Source: Allacma fusca (taxonomy: Eukaryota; Arthropoda; Collembola; Symphypleona; Sminthuridae). From it: 64,000 nt of DNA. Location of the stretch: the NCBI GenBank assembly GCA_947179485.1, contig OX359250.1, forward strand, positions 15,792,539 through 15,856,538. Reading direction: 5' to 3'. A model generated the notes under the pieces. It made no database searches, had not been told where the DNA came from, and saw only the letters and a list, made by a program, of their open reading frames with translations. Both the position numbers and the translations under genes were made by a program. The stretch's first letter is position 1; each line of letters starts with the position of its first letter. Below, in pieces: positions 11,274 to 24,805 of this stretch.

Positions 11274-14200
11274 ATGATGATGCGTATAGGATCAGCCTAC
11301 AGTTGTAGTCAGTCCAACCACGATTTTACAGGACCAGATGATCGTCCGTTTATGAACTTCAACGGTCCATACATTCCTTTTGGGCAGAGTGTACTCAATG
11401 CACCCTTTTTCCAAAGTCAACAACGAGGAAGTGGCCAACCACAAAAACCCGGTGACTCCAGTTTGTATAACCCAGTAACAAATACTCTACGGGGACATGA
11501 ACCGCTAAATCCTTTTAATCCCAACAATTTACAAAGCAGACCGGATCAGTCTAAAACTAGAGGAGACAAGAACAACTATTTTACAGATCCTAATAATGAT
11601 AAGAATCAGTCATCTCCTTATAAAGAGCCTGGCCCTAATAATACAGTGCAAGGGAAATCAAATGCAACAGGATCATCGAGTAGACCGATAAACGGTACGC
11701 GTGTCCCGGCAACCCAAGGTGACCAATATTTATATTTACATTTACAGTAGCACGTACATTTGTGAGTTTTAGACTCATAATTGTAGATTAGACACATCTT
11801 GTCACAGGTCGGCAAGGTGCACCAACGGAGGGAGATCCACGTACGAAATATAATGGAGTAGGCCCCGGTGGCCAACACGGAACAGGTGCTGGACCCGGTG
11901 GTTCATATCAAAATGGAACTGGACCCGGAGAACAATATGGAGCTGTAACTGGTCCAGGCGGTCAATATGGACCTCAACCGGGTTACGGCCCTCAACAAAG
12001 GCCTGGATCTGGACCTGGGGGTCCTCATCAAACTGGAACAGGTCCAGGCGGTCAATATGGACCTCAACCGGGTTACGGCCCTCAACAAAGGCCTGGATCT
12101 GGAACTGGGGGTCCTCATCAAACTGGAACAGGTCCAGGCGGTCAATATGGACCTCAATCGGGTTACGGCCCTCAACAAGGGCCTGGATCTGGACCCGGGG
12201 GTCCTCATCAAACTGGAACAGGTCCAGGCGGTCAATATGGACCTCAATCGGGTTACGGCCCTCAACAAGGGCCTGGATCTGGACCCGGGGGTCCTCATCA
12301 AACTGGAACTGGTCCAGGCGGTCAATATGGACCTCAATCGGGTTACGACCCTCAACAAGGGCCTGGATCTGGACCTGGGGGTCCTCATCAAACTGGCCCC
12401 GGAGGCAAATATGGACCTGAATCCGGTTACGGCCCTCAACAAGGGCCTGGATCTAGACCCGGGGATCCTCATCAAACTGGCCCCGAAGGCAAATATGGAG
12501 ATTTAACTGGTCCAGGTGGTCAACGTGGAACTGGATCTGGACCCGGTGATCAACATGGAACTGCCATCGGTCCCGGAGGTCAATATGGTGGACCTGGGGG
12601 TCCTCATCAAACTGAAACAGGCCCTGGAGGTCAACATGGAGCTGTAACTAGTCCAGGTGGTCAATATGGACCTGAATCCGGTTACGGCCCTACACATGGG
12701 CCTGGAAATGGCCCCGGTGGTCAATATGAACCTAAATCCGGTTACGGCCCTCAACAAGGACCTGGAACTGGCCCCGGAGGTCAACATGGAGCTGTAACTG
12801 GTCCAGGTGGTCAATATGGACCTGAATCGGGTTACGGTCCTCAACAAGGGCCTGGATCTGGACCCGGGGGTCCTCATCAAACTGGAACTGGCCCCGAAGG
12901 TCAATATGGAGCAGTAACTGGTCCAGGGGGTCAATATGGACCTGAATCCGGATTCGGTATTCAACAAGGGTCTGGATCTGGACCCGGGGGTCCTCATCAA
13001 ACAGAAACTGGCCCCAAAGGTCAAAATGGAGCTCTAACTGGTCTAGGTGGTCAATATGGACCTGAATCGGGCTACGGCTCTACACGTGGCCCTGGATCTG
13101 CACCCGCGGGTTCTCATCAAATTGGAACTGGCCCCGGAGGACAATATGGAGCTGTAACTGGTCCAGGCGGTCAATATGGACCTGAATCCGGTTACGGCCC
13201 TCAACAAAGGCCTGGATCTGGACCCGGGGGTTCATATCAAACTGGAACTGGCCCCGAAGGTCAAAACGGAGCTGTAACTGGTCCGGCAGGTCAATATGGA
13301 CCTGAATCCGGTTACGGCCCTCAACAAAGGCCTGGATCTGGACCCGGGGGTTCTCATCAAACTGGAACTGGCCCCGGAGGTCAAAACGGAGCTGTAACTG
13401 GTCCAGGCGGTCAATATGGACCTGAATCCGGTTACGGCCCTCAACAAACTCCTGGATCTGGACCCGGGGGTTCTCATCAAACTGGAACTGGCCCCGGAGG
13501 TCAAAACGGAGCTGTAACTGGTCCAGGTGGTCAATATGGACCTGAATCCGGTTACGGCCCTCAACAAAGGCCTGGATCTGGACCCGGGGATCCTCATCAA
13601 ACTGGCCCCGAAGGCAAATATGGAGATTTAACTGGTCCAGGTGGTCAACGTGGAACTGGATCTGGACCCGGTGATCAACATGGAACTGCCATCGGTCCAG
13701 GAGGTCAATACGGTGGACCTGGGGGTCCTCATCAAACTGAAACTGACCCTGGAGGTCAACATGGAGCTGTAACTAGTCCAGGTGGTCAATATGGACCTGA
13801 ATCCGGTTACGGCCCTACACATGGGCCTGGAAATGGCCCCGGTGGTCAATATGAACCTAAATCCGGTTACGGCCCTCAACAAGGACCTGGAACTGGCCCC
13901 GGAGGTCAACATGGAGCTGTAACTGGTCCAGGTGGTCAATATGGACCTGAATCGGGTTACGGTCCTCAACAAGGGCCTGGATCTGGACCCGGGGGTTCTC
14001 ATCAAACTGGAACTGGACCCGGAGGTCAAAACGGAGCTGTAACTGGTCCAGGTGGTCAATATGGACCTGAATCCGGTTACGGCCCTCAACAAAGTCCTGG
14101 ATCTGGACCCGGGAGTTCTCATCAAACTGGAACTGACCCCGGAGGTCAGTATGGAGCTGTAAGTGGTCCAGGTGGTCAATATGGACCTGAATCAGGTTAC

Positions 14201-17200
14201 GGCCCTCAACAAGGGCTTGGATCTGGACCTGGGGATCCTAATCAAACTGGCCCCGGAGGCAAATATGGACCTGAATCCGGTTACGGCCCTCAACAAGGGC
14301 CTGGATCTGGACCCGGGGATCCTCATCAAACTGGCCCCGAAGGCAAATATGGAGATTTAACTGGTCCAGGTGGTCAACGTGGAACTGGATCTGGTCCCAG
14401 TGATCAACGTGGAACTGGATCTGGTCCCGGTGATCAACATGGAACTGCCACCGGGCCAGGAGGTCAATATGGTGGTGTATCTGGTCCCAGTGGTCCATAT
14501 GGATCTGGCAGTGGTCTCGATAGTCAATATGGGTATGGAACAGGACCCGATGGTCGAATTGCAGCTGGATCGGCTCCAAGTGGTCAGAATGGAGCAGGTA
14601 CACGTTCCGGTGGTCAATATGGAGCAGGCACAGGTCCTGATGGAGTAAATAGGCCTGGCGTGGGTCCCGGTGGCCAATATATATCTGGCCCCGGTGGACA
14701 ATACGTAGAAGGGACATATTCCGATGATCAAAATAGGACTGGCGTAGGTCCCGGTGGACAATATGAATCGGGCCTCGGAGGTCAATATGGAACTGGCGTT
14801 CATCCCGATAGTAAATATGGAGCTGGCCCTGGAGGACAAAATGGAGCTGGATCAGCTACCGGTGAACAGAGAGGTGGAAAAGGTCCCGATAGTCAAAATA
14901 TGCCTGGCGCAGGTCCTGGCGGTCAAAATGGATCTGGCGTAGGTCCCGGCGGTCAATATGGAAATATTCCCGGTGGTCAATATGCAACTAGTCCCGGTGG
15001 TCAATATGGAAATATTCCCGGTGGTCAATATGCAACTAATCCCGGTGGTGAATATGCAACTAGTCCTGGGGGTCAATACGGTGCAGGAACGGGTACAGAT
15101 AGTCAAAATAGGTCTGGCGTAGGTCCTGGTGGTCAATACGGTTCTGACCTGGATGGTCAAAATAGGCCTGGTCTAGGTCCCGGTAGTCAATATAGACCAG
15201 AAGAAGGTCCCGATGGTCAAAATAGTACTGGTGTAGGTCACGGGGGTCAATATAGAGTTGGTACAGGTCCCAGTGGACAATATCAGGCTGGATCCGAAGG
15301 TCAATATGCATTTGGCGAAGGTCCCGGTGGTCAAAATGGAGTTGCAACCGGTCCCGGTGGTCAACAGAGAGTAGGAACAGGTCCCGACGGTCAAAATATG
15401 CCTGGCGTAGGTCCCGGTGGTCAACATGAAGTTGGCAAAGATTCCAGTAGTCAAAATAGGACTGGAGTAGGTCCTGGTGGCCAATATGGATCTGGCCCCG
15501 GGGGTCAAAATGGAGTTGGCGTAGGTCCCGGTGGTCAACATGGAGCAGAAACAGCTCCCGATAGTCAAAGTAGGCCTGGGGTTGGTCCCGGTGCTCAACA
15601 TGGAGCAGGAAAAGGTGCTGATGGTCATTATGGAGAAGGGACACGCGCCGATGGTCAACGTCGGTCTGGCGGTGGTGAATATAGAAATCGCCCCGATGGT
15701 CAATATGGAACTCTCCCCGATGGTCGATTTGCTCCTGGCCCCGATGATCAATATGGTGCTGGTGTGGGTGTCGGTGGTCAATATAGAACTAGCCGCGATG
15801 GTCAACGTGGAACTCGTCCCAATGGTCAACATGCTCCTGGCCCCGATGGTCAAAATGGAGCTGGAACCGGGCCCGTTGGCCAGCATGGAGCAGCAACAGG
15901 TCCCAGTCAAAGTAGGCCTGGCGCAGTTCCCGGTGGTCAATATGGATCTGTCCCAGATGGTAATGCTGGAGTTGGCACAGGACAGAGTGGTCAATACGGA
16001 GCAGGACCAGGTGTTGATGGTCAAGGTCAACCTGGCGTAGGTCCGGGGGTTGAATATGGAGCTGGCAATCATCCTGACAGTCAATATATAGATGGAACAG
16101 GTCCCAATTATCAAAGTTGGCCTGGCGTAGGTCCAGGCGGTCAGTATGGACTTCGACCCGATGGTGAACACGGGTCTGGCGCAGGTCTCGGTGGTGTAAA
16201 CGGAGTTGGCACAGATCCTAGTGGTCAATATGGAGCTGGAACAGGTCCCAATGGTCAAAGTTGGCCTGGCATAGGTCCAGGTGGTCAGTATGGACTTCAT
16301 TCCGATGGTGAACACGGATCTGGCGCAGGTCCCGGTGGTGTAAACAGAGTTGGCACAGATCCTAGTGGTCAATATGGAGCTGGAACAGGACCTAATGGTC
16401 AAAGTTGGCCTGGCGTAGGTCCAGGCGGTCAGTATGAAGTTGGTCCCGATGGTAAACACGGATCTGGCGCAGGTCCCGGTGGTGTAAACGGAGTTGGCAC
16501 AGATCCTAGTGGTCAATTTGGAGCAGCAACTGGTCACGATGGTCAAAGTAGGCCTGGCGTAGGTCCCGGTGGTCAAAATGGAGCTGGTGCGTATCCCGAT
16601 AGTAAATATGGAGCTGGAACAGGTCCTAATGGTCAAAGTTGGCCTGGCGTAGGTCCAGGCGGTCAGTATGGAGTTGGTCCCGATGGTAAACACGGATCTG
16701 GCGCAGGTCCCGGTGGTGTAAACGGAGTTGGCACAGATCCTAGTGGTCAATTTGGAGCAGCAATTGGTCACGATGGTCAAAGTAGGCATGGCGTAGGTCC
16801 CGGTGGTCAAAATGGAGCTGGTGCGTATCCCGATAGTAAATATGGAGCTGGAACAGGTCCTAATGGTCAAAGTTGGCCTGGCGTAGGTCCAGGCGGTCAG
16901 TATGGAGTTGGTCCCGATGGTAAACAAGGATCTGGCGCAGGTCCCGGTGGTGTAAACGGAGTTGGCACAGATCCTAGTGGTCAATTTGGAGCAGCAACTG
17001 GTCACGATGGTCAAAGGGGGCCTGGCGTAGATCCCGGTGGTCAAAATGGAGCTGGTGCGTATCCCGATAGTAAATATGGAGCTGGAACAGGTCCTAATGG
17101 TCAAAGTTGGCCTAGCGTAGGTCCAGGCGGTCAGTATGGAGTTGGTCCCGATGGTAAACAAGGATCTGGCGCAGGTCCCGGTGGTGTAAACGGAGTTGGC

Positions 17201-20200
17201 ACAGATCCTAGTGGTCAATTTGGAGCAGCAACTAGTCACGATGGTCAAAGTAGGCATGGCGTAGGTCCCGGTGGTCAAAATGGAGCTGGTGCGTATCCCG
17301 ATAGTAAATATGGAGCTGGAACAGGTCCTAATGGTCAAAGTTGGCCTAGCGTAGGTCCAGGCGGTCAGTATGGAGTTGGTCCCGATGGCAAACAAGGATC
17401 TGGCGCAGGTCCCGGTGGTGTAAACGGAGTTGGCACAGATCCTAGTGGTCAATTTGGAGCAACAACTGGTCACGATGGTCAAAGGGGGCCTGGCGTAGAT
17501 CCCGGTGGTCAATATGGAGCCGGACCTTGGGGACCAAATGGAACTATAACCGGTCCCGGCGGTCAACATGGGGCACAAACAGGTCCCGATGGTCAAAGGG
17601 GGCCTGGCGTAGGTCCCGGTGGTCAATATGGAGCCGAACCTTGGGGACCAAATGGAACTATAACCGGTCCCGGTGGTCAACATGGGGCACAAACAGGTCC
17701 CGATGGTCAAATGTGGCCTGGCGTAGGTCCCGGTGGTCAACATGGAGCACAAACAGGTCCCGATGGTCAAATGGGGCCTGGCGTAGGTCCCGGGGGTCAA
17801 AAGGAAGCTGGTGCATATCACGATAGTCAATATGGAGCCGGCCCTTGGGGTCCAAATGCAGTTATAACCGGTCCCGGTGGTCAACATGGAGCAGAAAAAG
17901 GTCCCGGTGGTCAAAGTAGGCCTGGCGTAGGTCCCGCTGGTCAAATTGGAGCTGGTGCGTATCGCGATAGTCAATATGGAGCCGGCCCTTGGGGTCCAAA
18001 TGCAGCTATAACCGGTCCCGGTGGTCAAAATGGAGCTGGTGCGTATCCCGATAGTCAATATGGAGCCGGCCCTTGGGGACCAAATGGAACTATAACCGGT
18101 CCCGATGGTAAACATGAAGCAGAAACAGGTCCCGATGGTCAAAGTAGGCTTGGCGTAGGTCCTGCTGGACAAATTGGAGCTGGTGCGTATCCCGATAGTC
18201 AATATGGCGCCGGCGCTGGGGGTCCAATCGGAGCTATAACCGGTCCCGGTGGTCAACATGGAGCACAAACAGGTCCCGATGGTCAAAGTAGGCATGGTGT
18301 AGGTCCTGCTGGACAAATTGGAGCTGGTGCGTATCCCGATAGTCAATATGGTGCCGGCGCTGGGGGTCCAATCGGAGTTATAGCCGGTCCCGGTGGTCAA
18401 CATGGAGCACAAACAGGTCCCGATGGTCAAAGTAGGCGGGGTGTAGGTCCCGCTGGTCAACATGGAGTACAAACAGGTCCCGATGGTCAAAGTAGGCCTG
18501 GCGTAGGTCCCGGTGGTCAAAATGTAGCTGGCGCGTATCCCGATAGTCAATATGGCGCCGGCCCTGGTGTTCCAAATGGACCTATATCCGGTCCCGGTGG
18601 TAACCATGGGGCACAAATAGGTCCCGATGGTCGAAATAGGCCTGGCGTAGGTCCCGGTGGTCAACAAGGATATGGCCCCGATTATAATACCGGAGTTGTC
18701 ACCGGTTCCGGAGGTCAATATGGAGCCGGCCCAGCGGAACAAACTGTAGCTGGTAAAGGTCCCGATAGTGAAAATAGACCTGGCGCAGGTCCCGGTGGTC
18801 AATATGGAGCTGGGCCCGATGGCCAATTCGGATATGGTGTAGGTCCCGATGGCCAATATATATCTGGTCAATATGGTGCCGGTGCTGGGGGTCCAATCGG
18901 AGCTATAGCCGGTCCCGGTGGTCAACATGGAGCACAAACAGGTCCCGATGGTCAAAGTAGGCAGGGCGCAGGTCCCGGTGGTCAAAATGGAGCTGGCCCA
19001 GATGGGAATCCTGGAGTTGTCACAGGATCCGTAGATCAATATGGAGCCGGCCCAGCGGGACAAATTGTAACTGGTAAAGGTCCCGATAATCAAAATATGC
19101 CTGGCGCAGGACCCGATGGTCAATATGGAGCTGGGCGCGATGGCCAATTTGGATATTGTGTAGTTGCCGATGGTCAAAATAGACCTCTCGTAGGTCCCAG
19201 TGGTCAATATGGATCTGGTCCAGATGGGAATACTGGAGTTGTCACAGGATCCGGAGGTCAATATGGAGCCGGCCCAGCGGGACAAAATGTAGCTGGTAAA
19301 GGTCCCGATAGTCAAAATAGACCTGGCGCAGGTCCCGGTGGTCAATATGGAGCTGGGCCCGATGGCCAATTCGGATATGGTGTAGGTCCCGATGGCCAAT
19401 ATATATCTGGCCATGATGGTCAAAATAGACCTCTCGTAGGTCCCGGTGGTCAATACGGATCTGGTCCAGATGGGAATACTGGAGTTGTCACAGGATCCGG
19501 AGGTCAATATGGAGCTGGCCCCGCGGGGCAAAATATGGCTGGTAAAGCTCACGATAGTCAAAATATGCCTGGCTCAGGTCCCGGTGGTCAATATGTGGCT
19601 GGGCCCGATGGTCAATATGGATCTGGCATAGGTCCTGGTGGTCAATATGGAGCTGGCCCCGGTAGTCATGATGGAATTGGAACAGGTCCTGATGGACCAA
19701 TTAGGCCTGGCGTCGGTCCGGTTGGTCAGTATGGGACTGGAGCTCATCCCGATAGTCAATATGCATCTGGCCCCGATGGTCAATATGGAGCTGAAACGGG
19801 TCCCGGTGGTCAAGTTGGAGCCGGCACTGGTCCTGATGGTCAATATGGAGCAGGCATTCGTCCCGGTGGTCAGTATGGAGTAGGCGCTGGTCCTGGTGGT
19901 CAATATGGAGTAGGCGCTGGTCCTGGTGGTCAATATGGAACAATCGCAGGTCCTGGTGGTCAATATGCAGCAATCCCAGGTGCTGGTGGTCAATATGGAG
20001 CAGGCACAGGTCCCGTTGGTCAACTTGGCACTGGCCCCGATATGCAAAATAGGCCTGTCGTTGTTCCCAGTGGTGAATATGGAGCTAGCCCTGGTTCCGA
20101 TAGTAAATATGGGACTGGCCCCGATGGTCAATATGCTGCTGTCGTGGGTCGCGGTAGTCAACATGGAGCAGGAAAAGGTCCCGATGGTCTTTATGGAGAA

Positions 20201-23200
20201 GGGACACGTTCCGATGGTCAAGGTCGCTCTAGCCAAGTTCCGGGTGGTCATTATGCTGCTGGCGTGGGTCCCGGTGGTCAATATGGAACTGGCCCCGAGG
20301 GTCATAGTAGGCCTGGCGTTGTTCCCGGCAGTGAATATGGAGCTGTCCCTGGTGCCGATAGTAAATATGGAACAGACCCCGATCGTCAAACTGGAGCTGG
20401 AACTGGTCCCGTTGGTCAAGTTGGAGCTGACAGTGGTCCCGGTGGTGAATATGTAGCAGGCGCAGGTTCTGGTGGTCAACTTGGAGCAGGCGCAGGTCCC
20501 GGTGGTCAACTTGGAGCAGGTGCAGGTCCCGGTGGTCAACTTGGAGCAGGTGCAGGTCCCGGTGGTCAACTTGGAGTAGACGCTGGTCCTGGTGGTCAAT
20601 ATGGAGCAATCGCAGGTCCCGGTGGTCAATATGGAGCAATCGCAGGTCCCGGTGGTCAATATGGAGCAGGCGCAGGTTCTGGTGGTCAATATGGAGCAGG
20701 CGCAGGACCCGGTGGTCAACTTGGAGTAGGCGCTGGTCCTGGCGGTCAATATGGAGCCATCGCAGGTCCCGGTGGTCAATATGGAGCAAGCGCTGGTCCC
20801 GGTGGAATATATGGAGCAGGCGCAGGTTCTGGTGGTCAATATGGAATTGGCGCTGGTCCTGGTGGTCAATATGGAGCAATCGCAGGTCCCGGTGGTCAAC
20901 TTGGAGCAGGCGCAGGTCCCGGTGGTAAACTTGGAGTAATCGCTGGTCCTGGTGGTCAGTATGGAGCAATGGCAGGTCCCGGTGGTCAATATGGAGCAAG
21001 CGCAGGACCCGGTGGTCAACTTGGAGTAGGCGCTGGTCCTGGTGGTCAATATGGAGCAATCGCAGGTCCCGATGGTCAATATGGTGCAGGCGCAGGTCCC
21101 GGTGGTCAATATGGAGCAGGCACAGGTCCCGATGGTCAATATCTAGCAGACATGGGTCCCTATGGTCAATATGGAATTGGCGCTGGTCCAGGTGGTCAGA
21201 ATACACCTGGCGTAGGTCCCGATGGTCAATTTATAGGTAGCTGTCACACCAATACTCTATATGGTTCTAGCCCGGGTGCTATCATTTTTGGATGCGATAC
21301 ATTTCTATTACATTAACAAATGACTTTAGTACGGGAAGTCGGCCTAATAATTAGACCTTTGCTTTGTTATTTAAATCTTAAAGTATATATGTTGTATTCC
21401 AGGCAGAGTAGGTGCGGATAAACGGAAAGATCTGGGGAGAACAGATCTTCTTGACCCTCGTGAAATAGGGACAAAATTTTCATATGGACAAGGGCAAACA
21501 GGTCCTGGATTTCCGGTCGGGCCTGGTTATAAAGGGGTTGAATTTCTTGATGGGCCACAAAGTGCTGGATTTTCAAGCGGTCCTCGTCCAGGAGGGGCTG
21601 GATTTCCAGATGGGAATGATCAAGAAGACAGTGGAACTAAAACTGGAGTTGACAGAAAACCCAGCAAACTAGGTACACCGAAAGGCAAGCGTAAAGGTAT
21701 GAAAATGTATAAAAATGTCATGTAATGATAAGAATGACAACTAATGCATCTAGCTAACAACTAATGACGTAAAAATTATTTGATGTCAGGAGATGCTGGT
21801 GGAGCCAATAATAATGAAGGAACTTCAACAGATGGGGGAAACAGCAAAGGTAATCGTTTTAGTAACAACGGGGTGCCCTCAACCAAAAAGGGCACACCTG
21901 GAAAACAGGGTCCCTTTTCTGGGGATCTACAACGAACGAATTACAATGCATCTAGGAAAGGTGAACTATATTTTATAAACGTTTTATCTTTTGGAAATCC
22001 TTCAATCAAACTTAAACAATTGAAAAACCATTCCAGGAATACCAGACTTAAAAAGAAAACCATCTTTGGGCCGAAATTCTGTATCAAGTGATAAATCTAA
22101 ACTCGACTTTTGTGACAACTTGCCAGGATACTTCTCAATGACGCCAGATCGAAAGAAAAAGTCAGGTGCAGCTCGAACCCAGTTTCAGTCTCCATTCTCC
22201 GTCATTTACCCCAGTTCTGGAGAATGTCCCCCCGGAACGGTTCGGACGAAAGATGGCTTTTTTGCAATTCCAAAAAGCAAACCACGCAGCAAATTAGACA
22301 ATATCAGAAACTCCAATCAAAATTGTGATGAATTTACTTCCACTAAAAAGAAAAACATCTGTGACAGTGGTACTCAAGTTCTGTGTGTTCCAACCAAAAA
22401 GTCTTTCCAAAAGGGTAAAACCAGTGTAACAGATAGAAAATTGATACGGGCCGGAATTTCTCAAAAACCCCAACTAAGAAAGTCAAAGGATACCAAGTTG
22501 ATGGATGAATTAAAAAATGAGGCACTCAGACACCGTACTTTAGAAACACGGCACTGTTTTCAGCCGAGACCTATGAGCAAGAGAAAGGGATGTACAGGGG
22601 TCAGTACTGAATCCGTTAATGAACTTATGGACTTCAATTTAGCAACTTTACCCATGTCCGAAGAATCTTTCCAACGGTTGAGATCATATTTAGATAAGTA
22701 TCTTAGAGACTATGCCAAACTTTTGACGGAAGTTAGAGAGCAAGATGTTCTGCGGTTGTGCTCCGTTCCGTACAGAAGGAAAGAATATCTGAGTGAACCA
22801 CCCAGAGAGTTCTATCCCGTGGCCTCCTCATCCCAAGGATATGGGTACTCTCCGAATAATTCAATTTGTGATAATCGGAGTACTTACCCATGCCAAACAC
22901 AATCATGTGTGGCTACAACTTCTTCCTCTGGTTGTTCCAAATGCCCTAACCAATATGCTGCGTACAGAATTTTCTCCGTAGACAAAGTTGTTCTGAATAA
23001 CTCCCCCACCTTGTCAGACTGGAATGTTGGTAAAGATGATAAAAATGATTCGACCAATGAGGAATTCGATCGTGCGGGAGAAATGACATTGAAAGCATTG
23101 CAATTCAGTCGACTAAAATGTTCAAATCCTCAAAGGACCAAAGAGAGCTTGCTCCTTCAACTGAATAGAATTACTGGAGAATTTGAAGAGGGTATAGATC

Positions 23201-24207
23201 CTGAAAATAGGGATACTGCTATAAACCGAGCTATTAACAGTATTCTGAAGGATCTAAGCGCATTAGACCATGCTAATAATTGCACATTTTCAAAGGAGAA
23301 TAATCCTATAAAGGAAGTACATGACATTGAACTATCAGACTGCCCGGATGACAATTCTTGCAATGTTACAAAAATTAACAGTTGCTGTAGCTCTGCCACA
23401 ATGACCCCGGACATATCATCAACAGATCTTATGAACTTGAAGGATATTACGTGGGGGAAACGTTTTAATGAAAATCAACCCAGTCAAGCTCAAAATTCTA
23501 GCAGCATCGACTTAGCATTACCAAGTTGCTCATATAGTATACCCGTAATTGATGAGGATTCAGCTATTTTGGACTCCGCTTCATCCAACTTATTGAGTGA
23601 TGTCACTGTGGATCAAGCAGTTGTGAATTCGGATGGAAGCGTTCCAGGTTCATCTACGGAGTTGATTTTGAACCCCCCTTCCGTGGCCACTTTAGAGTCC
23701 GACAGCACTCCTGATGCATTTATCAACAAGCCTTTCAAGAGCAACTTAAAGTCTAAGAAAATAAATCCTGAGGTAACTAAGACACGCAGTGTCAGGTTCT
23801 CGGAACCTGTAGTTCAAGACTCATGGATCCCGGGAGACGATTTGTTCGATAAACAGCGCAACAACAGCAATGGGTAATTTCAAGGCTACAACTAAAATAA
23901 TTTGATAATTTTAGTGTACCATTTAAACATATGCAATAAACAATATGATTTTGAAACGAAATGTTTCGCTATCTGTGATTCCAGGAATCCGTGTGGTCAG
24001 CGGCAGAAGCCATATTACGTAGCCATGTTTGGACAAACACGTTCGCAGGCTACGCCTGGGGAATCTGCATTGGCAGTCAGCTCTACACGTGTGTCATCAA
24101 GTGATTGCAATATTCAGTGTAATGAACAGAATATTCCACTACAATTGGTCACTAATGGAGACAAAGAGTTCACACATGATAATAAATTTAAATCACATTT
24201 AGTTTAA
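11274..24207 (+). CDS. Giant GPGGQ-repeat (silk-like) protein
   Basis: Six exons join consistently: up to 11718, 11808-21236, 21403-21696, 21790-21960, 22037-23873 and 23985-24207. From the ATG cluster at 11274 the product is about 4,130 residues. The true start is uncertain, and an acceptor-like TTTTACAG precedes 11331. Exon 2 is 9,429 bp without a stop. It encodes tandem GPGGQYGAG/GPDGQ/GPGGPHQ units, the GPGGX pattern known from spider flagelliform silk and elastic proteins. The last 700 residues are non-repetitive and Ser/Cys-containing, with GECPPGTVRTKDGFFAIP, SFQRLRSYLDKYLRDYAKLL and a KTRSVRF motif that fits protein phosphatase 1 docking. No signal peptide or membrane segment is evident at the chosen start, so silk-like secretion is not shown. 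I do not recognise the family. Function could be structural or extracellular matrix, or an intracellular repeat protein. Confidence 0.8.
11940..14400 (+). repeat. 90-bp and 120-bp coding tandem repeats, block 1
   Basis: Near-identical 90-bp units (30 codons, GPGGQYGPQPGYGPQQ...) repeat at 12041, 12131, 12221 and 12311. Units of 120 bp repeat at about 13140, 13260, 13380 and 13500. A segment of about 400 bp starting near 12485 recurs at 13610 (offset 1,125 bp) with few changes, and its beginning recurs again at about 14340. All units are multiples of three, so the frame stays open. The pattern implies recent unequal exchange or gene conversion. Confidence 0.9.
16380..17515 (+). repeat. 234-bp coding tandem repeat, block 2
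   Basis: A 78-codon unit containing GPNGQSWPGVGPGGQYGVGP, GSGAGPGGVNGVGTDPSGQF and YPDSKYGAG repeats with start points at 16621, 16855, 17089 and 17323, exactly 234 bp apart. A more diverged copy lies upstream. Differences between copies are mostly single bases. Confidence 0.9.
20430..21180 (+). repeat. 30-bp coding tandem repeat, block 3
   Basis: This is a decapeptide array of the form GAGAGPGGQ(Y/L), about 25 units. It is the most regular and most silk-like part of the protein and ends just before the exon 2 donor at 21237. Alternation of Q-Y and Q-L, and of GAGAG and GAIAG, creates a 60- to 90-bp higher order. Confidence 0.88.
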
Positions 24208-24805
24208 TAGCCAATAATCGTCCCAAATTTACTACTACGGAGAATTATTGCATCAGACTCATCCGAAGATATCAGGTTTAATTTGCTAGCAAGTTTCATG
24301 AGTGTCGGACAGGGAGTGCTTCAGGAAATACACTAATGAGGCAAAATATTCAGCTGACTTTAACTTGTATTTGCGTTTTAAAATACGAGTAGTTTCCGTT
24401 TCCATCCACGGCATTCTATCAATATAGTAGTAATTATTACCTTATTTTTGAAAGTCTTTATCTTGTCCATCCCACACTTAAATTTTAGATGCAAATTTTC
24501 CAAATAAGGACAAGAATTACTTCTCATAATATTGAATATGCCCACTATTTAATTGTCAGAATACAATTTTGGGTTCTCGATGAAGTTCAAAGGCTTGAGT
24601 GGACATTAAATGCAAATACAATTTTTCATCCACCTTCCGACGATACCACATGGGTATACTTAGTTTCATTTTTTCAATCTGCAAAATTTCCAAATCAATC
24701 AAAGCAAAAAAAAAATTGCAAAATCATGTAATATTTTATCAACAATTTCCTGGATATTAGAAAAACCATACCTTGAAACCAACCAAAGGGTCATTCAGTA
24801 CATTA

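Noticed and set aside
11903-14839. Several minus-strand and alternative-frame repeats such as RSRPLLRAVTGFRSIL
   Set aside because: They are shadows of the sense GPGGQ repeats.
21237-21316. Stop of the giant repeat frame at 21316 as the protein end
   Set aside because: A GTAGCT donor at 21237 joins in phase to 21403 and four further in-phase exons; the read-through tail is unlike the protein.
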